Assembly (NCBI GenBank): GCA_030770425.1
Contig: JASJFT010000173.1
Coordinates: 34,293 to 98,292 of the forward strand
Source: Darksidea phi
Taxonomy: Eukaryota > Ascomycota > Dothideomycetes > Pleosporales > Lentitheciaceae
Length of the DNA: 64,000 bases
Direction: 5' to 3'
The number at the start of each line of letters is the position of its first letter. The stretch's first letter is position 1. Shown in pieces: positions 12,041-23,057 of this stretch. The notes below the pieces were generated by a model. It was not told the DNA's origin and made no database searches. It saw nothing but the letters and a program-made list of their open reading frames with translations. Both the position numbers and the translations under genes were made by a program.

Positions 12041-12180
12041 CAGTGTTATCCTTTCTTTCTCAGCACCTCGTGGTATGGACGCGACAACTTCTACTGAGCT
12101 CATTTGTATTCTGATAGCTAGACTGGAGATAGTCCTTTTAGTTCCACCTTGTCATCCAAAACTCCTCAGCGGGCTACTTC

Positions 12181-13862
12181 CTACATATTGCCATGACCTC
12201 CGCCTGGCAACTCATGCATCCCTATTCCGATCGTCAGTCTCTATCCCACGACACAAACAGCAGATCAACTCACAGCCATCAATATCCTCATCGACAATGA
12301 CGGGAACGTTACATTCGTTTTTCACCTTCGGGACCTGTTCTGTAAGCAGCGAGCAGTTGCGGAGGTAGCAGCCGCTATCCATGGATTTCTGGAGCGAGTT
12401 GCCTTCCCACCCGAAAACGTAATCGCCATGTTGGCCAAAACCAGTTCTTCGGGTTCTGTTAGTTATCTTTCCGAGTAGCGTATCTGGAGTAGAGTTGCTT
12501 ACGTGTCTCCGGTTGAAAGAACAAAGGGCTGGCTTCCGTCTTCTGGCCACAGTTCCGGGTCGTTAAAGGGCGTGGTATCCCACATCACCTACTCATTCGC
12601 ATAAGCCCTTCACACGAGTTACTAATTCGATCATCTTGGACGTACCTCTAACATTACTTGCGGGATCTTGACTGGATGACTAGCGGGACACGTGCCGTTC
12701 ACGATGGGAAATTGGGTCGGTCCGCTGACTGGATGGGCGACGTGAGAGCGATGGTCCGGGCTATCGAGGTTCTGTCCATCCCAGCATCTGCTGTGCCGTC
12801 AGCCTAACATTCGTCTCGATAATCGTGGTTGATCGCTGATCTTAGTCGCCCTCAATAAACGACATTCGGCACGAGAACGGCTTACAGTGGGAAAATAATA
12901 TTAGACCGAATACCCCCAGCACATGCCTGCTTAGGCAGGTAGTCCGTATCATACTTCGGATCAAGACATGGCGAATACATGCTACCTCCGAAGTTCTTTT
13001 GCGTGAAGCAGCGGTAGCACTGCTGCATGTTCTTTCCCAAGTTCTCGGACGTGCGTCTCATTGCATCGCCGGTGAGCATGCGGAAGCCCTTCATAAAATC
13101 CCTAGCTTTAGTAAAAGCATGACGAAGCTATCATGGGGCAAACATACCGGCTTGAAAGCAGTCGTCACGTTAGGAGCCGGCGACGTGTAGTATACGGTCA
13201 ACCCCGCGTTGTCATCGTCGTTGAACTGATTTGCTATCTGCGGGACGCGCTTGTACGTACCATTGCGGGCTTTGAAGTAAAGGTTTGCTGTCCAGTAGTT
13301 CGATTTGTCTTCGCCGAAGCTAAGGTAGAGATACGATTAGCAAGTATCTCGAAATAATATTCATGCTCCGGGTTGCGTACTGGCATGTGGTACAGGACGC
13401 TTCCTTTGAGATATCCGTATATGGCATCGAGGCATTGAAGCTATTTCCGCCTACGATCTGGTGGTTGTGTGTAGATGGGGACATTCCTGGGTTCACAAGG
13501 CTAATATCGTCAGTATGTCTATCTGCATCTATCCAGGGTTATGGGTCATTCGGTGGACGCACGGATCGAGACGCTCGATGACGACCTGCACGGTTAGCTG
13601 CGGATCTCATCATAACTCGAAAGGTGCAAGTTGCGTCGCGATCGCGAGACAGCGGGGCTTCTCACGTAAGGCAACTTCGTGCTCTGACATCGCGACACAG
13701 CAGCACACTGAGACTACTCACCTGAGAGCAGCCAAATCGCAACATCGACACTGTACTTCTCCGCCCTCCGCCTCTGAGCATCGGCCCGTCGAGTTCAATT
13801 CCTCTTTGCGCGAACACATCACCAAGTAATATCGAGATCACAAAAGAGCTGGACCAAAACAT
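12181..13862 (-). CDS. Secreted DUF1996-domain protein, nine exons
   Basis: Rebuilt as complement(join(12181..12221,12274..12446,12503..12588,12646..12787,12886..13088,13148..13319,13381..13500,13563..13585,13722..13862)), 366 aa; every junction is GT..AG and frame-preserving. The signal peptide is MFWSSSFVISILLGDVFAQ. Family landmarks in order: LRFGCSQVVIERLDPLVNPG (built across three exons), HNHQIVGGNSFNASM, DKSNYWTANLYFKARNGTY, GFRMLTGDA, CYRCF, GIRSNIIFPLCWDGQNLDSP, DHRSHVAHP, CPASHPVKIPQVMLEVMWDT, GQHGDYVFGWEG. These define DUF1996, a domain often found on secreted fungal proteins with WSC modules; no WSC is present here. Conserved His and Cys residues are kept. Exon 2 is only 23 bp. The call is strong for the family; biochemical function is unknown. 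Confidence 0.85.
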
Positions 13863-14937
13863 GCTTGGGTAAAATATAGTATGAAGAGGAAAGGCGATTG
13901 TGGGGGTTCTAAGAATTGAATGGCAAACGCAAATATAGATGGGATGGGGGTGCGCGCAAAGGATGTTATTCGAAGCCGGGTTAACGCTCATGGGCCATGG
14001 GGCTACGTATTTGGTCTATATTCCGTTGATTGAGTTTCGACGCATTCACGTGTATTTACCATATGAGAGATAGGCAGTTTCGGCCAATGGGAGCCGCGAA
14101 CGCAGACCCGGCCAGTACTGCTAATCAACTAGACGAGGTGAAGCTTCGGCAAATAGTGAGCAACACGAATTCGCCCCGCTACCCCTTTCGCATCTGCAGC
14201 GGCAGTAAGTGGTGTTTGAATCCGGCTTGTTGAGGAAACCGGGTCGTCAAGCGTGGTGCGCGAGTAGTGGTGCGCAAAATGCCGACGTTTAGCAGTGAGC
14301 ATGCATAGCAAGCGTAAAGTAGTACGAAGCCCTGTCCGAGCATCGCGACTTCCTCCTCACCCCACCAACGAAGGGGTATATCTAGCTCTAGCCATTCTAC
14401 ATCAAAGACACCAAAGGCAAACCTGTTGAAGCCCGCGAAAACGCACAACAATAGCCCCCAAACTCTCCAGGTGGTAGGAGATGCAGGATTGAAATCGCGA
14501 TACGATCGAAACTGAAGGTGGTGTGACGAAGCCAGACCTGCCCACTCTAAGTCGATGGAGAAACTGTAGAGGGTAGAAGAGTCCGTGGAAGTCGATGCAG
14601 CACATCTTAGAAAAGAGAATGCCTTCTCTTAAATTCCCTGATCCCGCTCTGGTCGCGAGGGCTAGCCGGTCGTTGAAGGGTACTAGTAGCGAGTTATCTT
14701 AGTCTTTACGTCATCAAGACGTAAACATCCATGTACTCTACAATTCTATAATGTCCTCGTAGCGCAGTTCCATGGCTTCAATCCTCTGTATCTTCAAACC
14801 GAAAGGTAAAGCCTATATGTCCTACCGACTGACTAAATGACAGAACTCTTTAGTAGCAAGAAAATATCACAATCTCCCTAAGCTACACGAGCCGCAAGTC
14901 CTTCCACTCCGGCTGTGCATCGCCACATTTGAAATAC
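13863..14937. other. Intergenic region, nothing recognised
   Basis: About 1.1 kb upstream of the DUF1996 gene. Only short frames are seen, none with a recognisable domain. Confidence 0.45.
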
Positions 14938-15600
14938 TCACCAAACTTTATCCCATGCACATATGCTGAAGAATCTAATCAGCTCCGAGCCACTAGTTAC
15001 GGCCACATCAGGATCGCGGAACTCATGAAGATAGTCGACGTATAGCTCTGGTTTCCGTCTCGTTTGACTTGCTCCATTTGGAACTCTCCTTGTTCGTCAA
15101 TCCCTACAATTTTCCAGTCAGGTCCTCTCATTTCCCATTCAACCAAGTCCTCTATTACCTGTTTGGGGCCCGTTTGTCTCAAAAAGTGTACCATCCAGTA
15201 TAGCTTTTCCCAGTCAAAGGTGTAGCCAACCTCAAAAGTCACTTCCGGCGCAAGAGCCAGCTCTTGAACAACCCAAGCTCGCCGAAACCAGGCGCGGTGT
15301 GGTAACGCCCAGACGCAGACCCAAGACCAAGAGTATGGACCAGGCAACCCCAGTGTTTCGCTCTTCCCACGTGAATCCATGGAAGTCATTTCGGGGAGCG
15401 CCTCCACGTTGCTATTACTTAATTGTTGCATAATATTGATCACCTTCAGCGAAAACGCATCTTCAGCACCCAGCCACACTGTAACCCTCTCACATTGACG
15501 ATAGATCCTCCCCATCATCCCCACCTGGGTATTCTTCTCTTCGTCATTTGCCTGATTGATACAAACGCGTCAATCTAAAGTCGATTCGGAGCTTTAATCT
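14938..15600 (-). pseudogene. Relic of a HET (heterokaryon incompatibility) domain gene
   Basis: On the minus strand the pieces read RL-stop-IDA (15566-15580), then after a one-base shift NQANDEEKNTQVGMMGRIY, VTVWLGAED, HRAWFRRAWVVQELALA, and after a second shift YVDYLHEFRDPD. These are the core HET-domain signatures (LWIDAICINQ, RxxxM..IY, WFxRxWxxQE). The tryptophan expected before IDA is a TAG (15575-15577), which a single G-to-A change would produce. Frameshifts lie near 15561-15567 and near 15040. The N-terminal third of the domain and any C-terminal part are missing. HET proteins trigger cell death on contact with a non-self partner; this copy cannot encode a full one. Confidence 0.75.
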
Positions 15601-16458
15601 CCTTGCTTTGCTTGGCTCGGTTTCTTCTGTGCTTTCGCACCTACTTTCAGCTTCCGTGATTAGATCTCGACGCCACTGCCGAAGATAGCGAAACAAATGT
15701 TGCCCTATGTGAAAGAGACGGCCGTTGCAGAGAATTGGGATTTTGGCGTTCGCACTGGCCGCCTATAGCGGTTGTGATGAATTGGAAGGTGTGTAGGTGG
15801 CGGCATAGCTGATCTGACGTTCGGAAAAGCGATTCGGACATAATTACTGCAGAAAGACTGGAATTTTTTGCTCGCGACAGTATTTAGAGTCAAGTTCGTC
15901 GCAGAAGTGCTGAGGTGGGGATGCGTTGGGGTGATCGATACGCGTGCGCAAAGCCTCGTGCTGCATGGCGGTGCCGCGAAGCGGAGTCCGGTTAGTTCTA
16001 CATGATTCACCACATGCGCACCGTGCATGGCTTGTTCCTACATCCCTGTGTCTAGAACTACGCCGTGAGCAGGAAGACATCCCGGAAAACCCTGTTAAGA
16101 TCGTAGCATGGGGGCGGTCAAGGATTCCTATTCCTGGAGCTTGGTATTTTGATTCGATAATATCACTTTCAGTAGTTTGTATTGCATCCGTCTTCCAAAC
16201 TCCCGCCGTAAGTGACCTCGTGTATGGAATGCGTCACATATGCATAAAGGGCATGTCTAACGGTTGTGGTATGACATCTTAGCCTTACATTGGTACGTGA
16301 TTGTTTTCCTATAGTGACGTCAAGTTGTCGCAGCCGTACCACAACCTCAAACTCGCGAACTACGAAGACAAAAACATCGACAAGCGCACCACAACACAAA
16401 ACCCTATACGGAGAAACTACACAGAGGCTAGAGCAACTTCGTTAACTCCATCAACAAA
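15601..16458. other. Intergenic region, nothing recognised
   Basis: About 850 bp upstream of the small membrane protein at 16459. No coding signal beyond short overlapping frames. A region rich in AC (16340-16450) just before the start codon is likely the transcribed leader. Confidence 0.4.
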
Positions 16459-17045
16459 ATGCCACAATACCACTCGCCAACAGGCAGCTACGCCTATCCG
16501 GACGCGAAGTCAACATATCCAACCTTCCCCAAAGTCAGCTTCGGTCAAGCGGTCGCGATTGGCATAGGAGCCGGCGCTCTCGGCGCCCTCATGTAAGCTC
16601 CTCCCCACACTCGCTCACCTACACATTACTAACAGATTTCAGCATGACCGGCACGAACAAGATCGAGCAGCTCTTCACCCATCGCCCCAACTCCTACGTC
16701 CCCGCTCGCACAATATCCAACCACCTCGGCGTCACCGCAGACTTCTACTCCCGCCACTTCGACCTGCTCAATCAGGTGCACCACTACGGCATGGGCATGC
16801 TCGCAGGGCCTGTTCGAGCTGTCATGTCGTACTATGGAGTCATCGGCCCTGTGGCGACTTTCTTGCATACGGGCCTGCGCATCATGATGGACCAGACTAT
16901 GGAGAACACCGCGGGTGTGAGTGCGCTGCCGTGGACATGGCCGATTAATGAACAGGTTGTTGATTTGGTGCATAAGGGGGTTTATGGGATTGTTGTGGGC
17001 TATGTCTGTGACCGCGTTGTTAGAGGGGTGGACTGGTTCAACTAG
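16459..17045 (+). CDS. Small uncharacterised protein with a glycine-rich membrane segment
   Basis: Two exons, join(16459..16592, 16643..17045), 178 aa. The 50-bp intron has GTAAGC, a perfect TACTAAC (16627-16633) and CAG. After about 30 polar residues comes AVAIGIGAGALGALIM, a glycine/alanine-zipper helix spanning the exon junction. A hydrophobic second half includes GMGMLAGPVRAVMSYYGVIGPVA and GVYGIVVGYVCDRVVRGVDW. I do not recognise the family. The glycine-zipper pattern suggests a small mitochondrial or organelle membrane protein, but this is only inference. Confidence 0.68.
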
Positions 17046-18216
17046 CAGAGGTCTCGACCATATGCTCCTGATTGCATGGGCTGCAGCGATCATGCGCTGG
17101 ACGAATCATGTCTCGAAGATTGTTTGAGTCATCCTATATTGCAGGAACGGCAAAGAGTTGCTATTCCATAATGTACTCCCTGAACTCAACACTGAATTGC
17201 GCCGTGAACCTCCTTCAGCCCAACGTATCCCTGTCGCGAATTGACCGCTTCGGTGCTCCAATTCATCCCACTGCATATGCTCACCCATGTCTACCCTAAC
17301 ATACCGTCATTCCTGGTGGTTCGTTTTATCGCATCTCACTCTGCCGTATATCCTGCTAATTGCTTCATTTTCCTTTGTACGAATGCTTCGAGCTCCGGCT
17401 TTGGGGCAAGGGCAAGATTATTGATAACTGGGTGAATCTCACAGATAGCTTTCTACACTTGGTTATCAGAAGCCGTGAAACATTCAAAATTCAAATTCGT
17501 GGAACCAGAATCTGCCATCCCTTAGAAATTTTCTGCATCAGGCTGGAAAGCCTCTCGTTGCGTGTAAGCCACGTTGGAATCGTGGTTATTTTGCTCTCCT
17601 CGCGTTCTAGCTCGTCGAGAAAAAGGCCCAGGCAAGCCTTGTATCGTTGAAATCCTGAGCCATTGGGCGTTGTCTACAAGATTGTATTGTTGATTAGAAG
17701 CCATCGCGGCGCCGGGCTAAACATTTGGTACGAACTCGACGACACGCCTAGTTTCTCAATAAGCTAGCGGTCCTTGCGCTTCGGTATGGCGACGTCAGTG
17801 CCCAATCCTACATAATTGTCGGTGTTGTCACCGAACTCGTTGGGGAGGAGCCAGGACCCCTTCACTCACCTCACTCAGCAAAATAAGTGTAGTATATATA
17901 TTACTTTACACGCGCACTCTTTCAATCTTGGAAACCCTCCTTGCATCATAGGGATAGCCGTTACATACGTGTGCGGGCTATATGGGCTAGTGGAACGGAA
18001 TCCTGACGCAGGACCGTTAGTGGGCTGTTAAACGGGGTCTTCTATAACGAAAGTTGCGGAGACTCTGCCACTAGATATCGCCAGGTATTGAGGTGCCCCA
18101 AAAGGGAGCGCTCTATCAGGTCGGAACAGCAGATGCGGGGGGTGGGGAGTGGCGGAGAAAAGGTAAGGGTTCGAGTATAGCCTCGGGCTATATTTTTGCT
18201 CTTTTTCTTGCTTTAA
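17046..18216. other. Intergenic region, nothing recognised
   Basis: About 1.2 kb with no supported gene. It ends at the (TA)n tract beside the NmrA-like relic. Short frames lack domains. Confidence 0.4.
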
Positions 18217-18240
18217 TTATATATATATATATATATATAT
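18217..18240. repeat. (TA)n microsatellite
   Basis: An uninterrupted run of about 12 TA units, flanked by T-rich sequence, directly beside the truncated end of the NmrA-like relic. Confidence 0.9.
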
Positions 18241-18285
18241 TTTGGGTGTTGTTGCCTAGGGCAACCTTTTTTTGTTGCATTTTGT

Positions 18286-18577
18286 TTAGACACGCCTGAC
18301 GGATTGGTCCCGTGGGGCGCTGATGCTCATCGTGACGATGAATACGTCTTGGCCTGTAGGTGCTTCGATGAGAGTATTGGGGTTGTCGTAGTCGACGGTG
18401 GATACGTGCACACCGGGCGGCAGCGTTGAGCTGCTGCCGGCGAGAGAGAGCGGTGATGTCGAACCTGCCCTTTCTAAGAGGGGCGGGAACGATGAACTTG
18501 CTTGGTTGGCCTGTTGCGCCTACGATTGCGATGTCTTTGACGTGGTTGTGGGCCATTGTGAGGAGTGGATTGGGCAA
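18286..18577 (-). pseudogene. Truncated NmrA-like / isoflavone-reductase-like gene relic
   Basis: The best start is ATG 18556 (MAHNHVKDIAIVGATGQ), which contains the NAD(P)-binding GATGx motif of NmrA-like Rossmann proteins, followed by LLRKGRFDITALSR-type sequence. After a one-base shift near 18440-18450 a second frame continues with GSSSTLPPGVHVSTVDYD and APTGQDVFIVTMSISAPRDQ, then stops at 18286-18288. Together this is only the first 90 or so residues of a 300-residue family; the remainder is absent. The break lies about 45 bp from a (TA)n tract. Family members are NAD(P)-dependent reductases or redox sensors. Confidence 0.72.
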
Positions 18578-18599
18578 AGGAGCTGAGCGTTGTGAGACT

Positions 18600-19297
18600 G
18601 AAGAAGTTGGATTATGCCTTTGAGGTTCATTTGCTCACGATTTAAACGCTGCATCTGTTGTGTTCATTTATAATCCGATATCATTACCTAGAGCTCATCT
18701 CCAACTCTGGCCCAAATCCACGCATACGCCTATCGCCGTGGCTGGCAAAACCACTGGAGTTAAAGATTCGCAAGGGCTTTGCTCGCCAATCCATTGTATT
18801 AACGGGGTGCTTCCTGCATAGGGCAATGGCTACCTTGCAGCGTCCATAATGTCAAGGCTATGCCAGCGCTATACGCCTTGCTTACATTAAACGAACACTC
18901 GGGCAGAATGGAGGCTGAACACCGACGGTGCCCGTCAGCATTTGTGAAGCGTGTTCCAGATTTCCTTGCGTGAGCATTCGGAGTAACAGACGCCCCAAGA
19001 GTCATTTGTGCAGCATGATGAACCCGATCTAGAGTGAGACTTGAAAACAATTTCAACGCAGAAGATGGTGGCAGGCAGTGAATCACTAGGACGAGGATGA
19101 GCATACGGTTCGTTGAGGATAGAAAGTGTGATGTAGATTGGACTCAATCGCCCCACTGGCTTCAGATGCGAGACGAAGAAAGAATCTTACCCGTGGTCAG
19201 TCGTCACTCAACTCTTCACTTGACCGATGTCCAGCCTTGCTAAAATACCACGTGTAGTCTGGGAGCACTTGTCAGTGCGCGGGGTGTCGAGGAGGAG
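18600..19297. other. Intergenic region, nothing recognised
   Basis: About 700 bp between the NmrA-like relic and the 3' end of the DUF2293 gene. Only short frames without domain features. Confidence 0.4.
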
Positions 19298-19852
19298 CTA
19301 GATGCTACCTTGCGTCGCGCCCCAGTTCTTTAGAGTATTCTGCAGCTTCTTCTGGATAGCCTTGCGGGCATCATCTCTAGGCATCCCGATGCTCAGCAGC
19401 ACATCGTAATGGGTATGAGAGTGTCGAACATGCGCGGTAACAGCGTACAGCACCTTTCGCGCCAGAGGGATTTGGCTAGTTCTGCCCACTCGCCCCGAGT
19501 GTTTCTTGAAGCCGTGCGTTAACACCTTCTCCCTATCTTCTTTTGGGATGTGCGGGAACTGCTTTTCGAGTTCGACGGCGGCGGTGCGGACCAGGGCGGC
19601 GTCGCGCTGTTCGGTTGCGAGGCGGCGGGCGGGGAGAGTTTCGTTGGCCTTCGTCTGAACGTGGTGGAAGATGGACTTGGGAACGCGGATCCCGAGCACT
19701 TTCTTGTGGTCTTTGACGACGTATACTGTTTTGCCTGCTTCCTGCGTCAAACGGCGGCAGTGTAATGTTTTGTACTTGATGCCCTTCTTGAGGAAGGCAT
19801 AGCCTGGGGGCATAGGCGTGCTTGGGCGGACAGTGTTCTCACGAGGAGCCAT
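19298..19852 (-). CDS. DUF2293 domain protein
   Basis: Single exon, 184 aa from ATG 19852 (MAPRENTVRPSTPMPPGYAF). The frame extends six codons further upstream only through a non-ATG codon. The C-terminal half carries FPHIPKEDREKVLTHGFKKH, SGRVGRTSQIPLARKVLYAV, HVRHSHTHYDVLL and MPRDDARKAIQKKLQ, which is the fungal DUF2293 arrangement. The protein is strongly basic with no signal peptide or membrane segment, so a nuclear or nucleic-acid-associated role is possible but unproven. It reads intact. Confidence 0.75.
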   Translation of the reverse strand: MAPRENTVRPSTPMPPGYAFLKKGIKYKTLHCRRLTQEAGKTVYVVKDHKKVLGIRVPKSIFHHVQTKANETLPARRLATEQRDAALVRTAAVELEKQFPHIPKEDREKVLTHGFKKHSGRVGRTSQIPLARKVLYAVTAHVRHSHTHYDVLLSIGMPRDDARKAIQKKLQNTLKNWGATQGSI

Positions 19853-20489
19853 TCGGTGTGAGCGTCTCAATTCAGCGGCTTTTGGCCAAGGTCGGTTGTG
19901 TTATGGGTCTCTGAATGCGGAGGGGAGGGTGGGGGTAAGGGTGAAATAAGGGGCGGACGCGTTGCGGGCCGTCCGTGTTAAGACAATGCTTTGTATTTAG
20001 CATGGCGTTGCTTTGTTCACGTTCACCGGGGAACTACAAAGAGTATAAAGGAATGGGCGTGTCATGAACGGGATGTGATAGCCTTTGTTCGGCGCGTGGA
20101 AGACCGCTGCCTTCAACGACAGCCGCTATTACGTCATCGAAGCGCTAACCCAGATTAACCATCTATCACGTGAGGACGCGTTCCTCAAATCGGAACGGCT
20201 TGGTCGTTTTCCTGAGGGCCCAGTTGATTGTTGTCACGTTTATACGCTGACGTTGATGATCTTACGCTTCATGGATGTTTTGTTTTGTTTATGACCACGA
20301 AGATGTAGACACTGAGAGACTGTATGCTCCTATGCAGCATACACGTCTTAACCTCTGCCGTATACAACTAAGACCACGCCGCTCCGCTTAGCACTCTTCC
20401 AAGTGTCTGGCAGATTCACTGCAAGCGCCCAAAGGCTTCATTTGAGCCCCAACGCCGCTTGCGCCTCGCGGAGTGTGCGGCGCGTAAGC
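19853..20489. other. Intergenic region between divergent genes
   Basis: About 640 bp containing promoters of the DUF2293 gene (minus) and the anoctamin gene (plus). A TATAAAGG sequence at 20045-20052 is a possible TATA element. An in-frame non-ATG extension upstream of 20490 is not taken as coding. Confidence 0.4.
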
Positions 20490-22940
20490 ATGGACCCACC
20501 GCCGCTTCAGCCGACCGAAACCCACGTAATCCCACATTCATCAAAGCTGAGCAGCCGACAACAGGCTTCCGCATTCCTTAAAGTGTCTCTGAAGCCGCCT
20601 TGGCCAAAAAGAGTGTTTCCTTTCGTCGTTCCGAGTTTGGAGATGCAGTTGCGGAGGGCAGATACCAGCCTCGTGGACGATGCCACTTCTGCCTACATCG
20701 CTTACCACGATAAATATGTTGTAGTCTATGACTTTGCTAACCTTGGTGAGTATATATTCCATAAAAGATTTTACCACGACTCACGCTATCCAGATGCTAA
20801 AGTCGCAATCGCCGAGTTCACAACGCTCCTGAATGACCTAGAGTCCACCGGTCTGCACACCGAGGTCCGTGCTGGATATGACGAGACACTCCTCGTCTTC
20901 GTGCAGGCACCCCGAGAATTGCTCGGGAACGCCGTTTATCACGCCCGGTATGTCCGAACTCGCAGCGATCGTCGGACAACTCTTGACTCTTACCAAGCGT
21001 TAAGGATTGGCTTTATGGTATAACGAAGCAACATCCCGGTGGCACAGCAAACACCATTGTCAAAGGCGCCTTCGAAGCCGAGGACCTACTATCTGCCTAC
21101 CATCTCGTCGTTTGGAGCAAAGAGCATGGTGGTGCAGGTATCACACCGCGGTTCGGCAAGTGGGAGAATGTCGTCTCAGTCTTCCCGCTCCACCATCCAC
21201 GTGCCAATCGGGAGCTGCTGGTGCACTTGAGCAAACGCCTCTTCTTAAGCTCAAACGATTTGGACCAAATTCGTGATCTCTGGGGCACAAAAGTAGCCTT
21301 CTATTTCGCCTTCATCCAGGCCTATTTCTTGTCATTGGCGTTCCCATGCGCGGCCGGTGTGTTGTCGTGGTTATTCCTCCCTAAGTACTCATTAACCTTC
21401 GCACTAATTATTGGTATATGGTGCACAGTGTTTCTCGAGTACTGGAAGATTCGCGAAATTGATCTGTCTATTCGTTGGCAAGTTCAAGGTGTCAGCAAGC
21501 TCAAGCACAACCGCCCTCAATTTCAATACGAAAAAGAAGTCATCGACGCTGCTGGTCGAGTTCGACATTATTTTCCTAGATGGAAGCGGATCGTCAGACA
21601 GCTTTTAGTAGTACCGTTTCTGCTGGCCAGTACGGTGCTGTTGGTGGTTTTCATTGGCGCTATCTTCGCTGTTGAAGCTTTCATCGGCGAGGGCTATGAT
21701 GGGCCGTACGACTACTACTTGGTATATCAGCCCACGTGTCTCTTTCCAGTGATACGGTCGCGCTAATCGGGAGCAGGAATATGTCCCTACCGTTGTTCTC
21801 GCTATTCTTTTACCCTTCATCAACAACTACCTTGAGCAGGTCGCCGCCAGTTTAACGGAATACGAGAACCATCGCACGCAAGATCACTATGAGATGTCTC
21901 GTACCCAGAAGATCTTCGTGCTACAATCGATAACCAACTACCTACCCATCTTCCTCACAGCCTTCGTCTACGTCCCTTTCGGCAAAACCATCATACCTTT
22001 CCTACGAAATATCATCTTGTCCACCTTCGGCGTAAACCCAGACCCAAACTTTGCCTTCCGCATCGATCCTGACAAGCTCCGCAATGAAGTCATTGCTCTC
22101 ACCGTCACCGGCCAAGTCTCAAGCGCCATCGAGGAACTCGCCCTACCGTACTTCAAGACTGGCGTTAAAGAGTGGTGGCGAACCTACCGCACAAGCCACA
22201 CGTTCACAGGTGGTATGACAGGAAGATGGCAAAAGGGTGACGATCCGGTCGAAGCGCGGTTCCTACGACGCGTGCGCAAGCAAGCTGCTCTCCCTAGCTA
22301 CGATGTCCATGAAGACATCTCTGAAATGGTACTTCAATTTGGATATCTCGCTCTCTTTAGCCCGGTTTGGCCTCTCATTCCCATCGGCTTCTTTATCAAC
22401 AATTGGTTTGAGTTGCGTGCCGATATTATCAAGATATGCATCGAGCATCAGCGCCCAGACCCCGTGCGTAACGACGGAATCGGACCGTGGGTTGCGAGTC
22501 TTGAGGCCTTGACTTGGTTGGGGAGTCTGACTAGCGCAGCCATCGTGCATTTGTTTGGAACGAACGATGTATGGGGCATAGGAAAATGGTGGGGTTTGCC
22601 CATCACGGTGTTCGCATCGGAACATATATTTCTAGGCTTAAGAGCAGTGGTGAGGTGGGCATTGCAGACTATCGGATCGAAACATATCAGACAGGAACGA
22701 GCGGAACGGTATGCGGAGAGGAAGAAGTATTTGGAGGAGCTGGAGAAGAGCGCTGCTAGAAAGGGGCATTTAGATGTGGCTGAACGTGAGAGGAGAAAGA
22801 GCGTGAGAATGACGGCCGCTGACGTGTTCTGGACTCGGCAGGTGGAGGAGGGGGCGAGTCGAGCGGCTGGTGTAGGCTTGATCCGTGCGCTGAAAGGAAC
22901 GGATTGGGACGGAGATCCGAAAGCATCCAAAACGGACTAG
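20490..22940 (+). CDS. TMEM16/anoctamin family membrane protein (Ist2-like)
   Basis: Four exons, join(20490..20745, 20794..20947, 20998..21721, 21777..22940), 765 aa; introns are 48, 50 and 55 bp. The N-terminal domain has KYVVVYDFANLDAKVAIAEF, LHTEVRAG, LLVFVQAP and ARVKDWLYGI. The membrane domain begins near LWGTKVAFYFAFIQAYF and continues with WKIREIDLSIRWQVQGV, LEYVPTVVLAILLPFINN, YENHRTQDHYEMSRTQKIF, LQFGYLALFSPVWPLIPI and NNWFELRADIIKICIEHQRP. These are the conserved anoctamin segments, including the E/D-rich helices 6-8 region that binds calcium in active members. Fungal members act as phospholipid scramblases or ER-plasma membrane tethers. The C-terminus is a basic amphipathic coil. 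It reads intact; whether it scrambles lipids cannot be told here. Confidence 0.88.
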
Positions 22941-23057
22941 CAGACGGACGAGTATGTGCAGGATAGTACATTTACATTCCCGCTATATGCACAACTACGT
23001 AAAGAATATATACATGGCCTCTCATACGTCCAATTAGACCGGGTCCAAGCTCCACGC

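Noticed and set aside
13089..13147. Apparent frameshift in the DUF1996 gene when the CTAG acceptor at 13102 is used
   Set aside because: Using the next AG (ATGAAG, ending 13089) keeps frame and gives the expected KPGFRMLTG, so the gene is not broken.
16629..17093. 154-codon minus-strand frame
   Set aside because: Exactly antisense to the spliced small membrane protein, which has TACTAAC and clean splice sites.
18160..18180. GGTTCGAGT resembling a tRNA T-arm
   Set aside because: No acceptor stem, D-arm or anticodon arm could be drawn around it.
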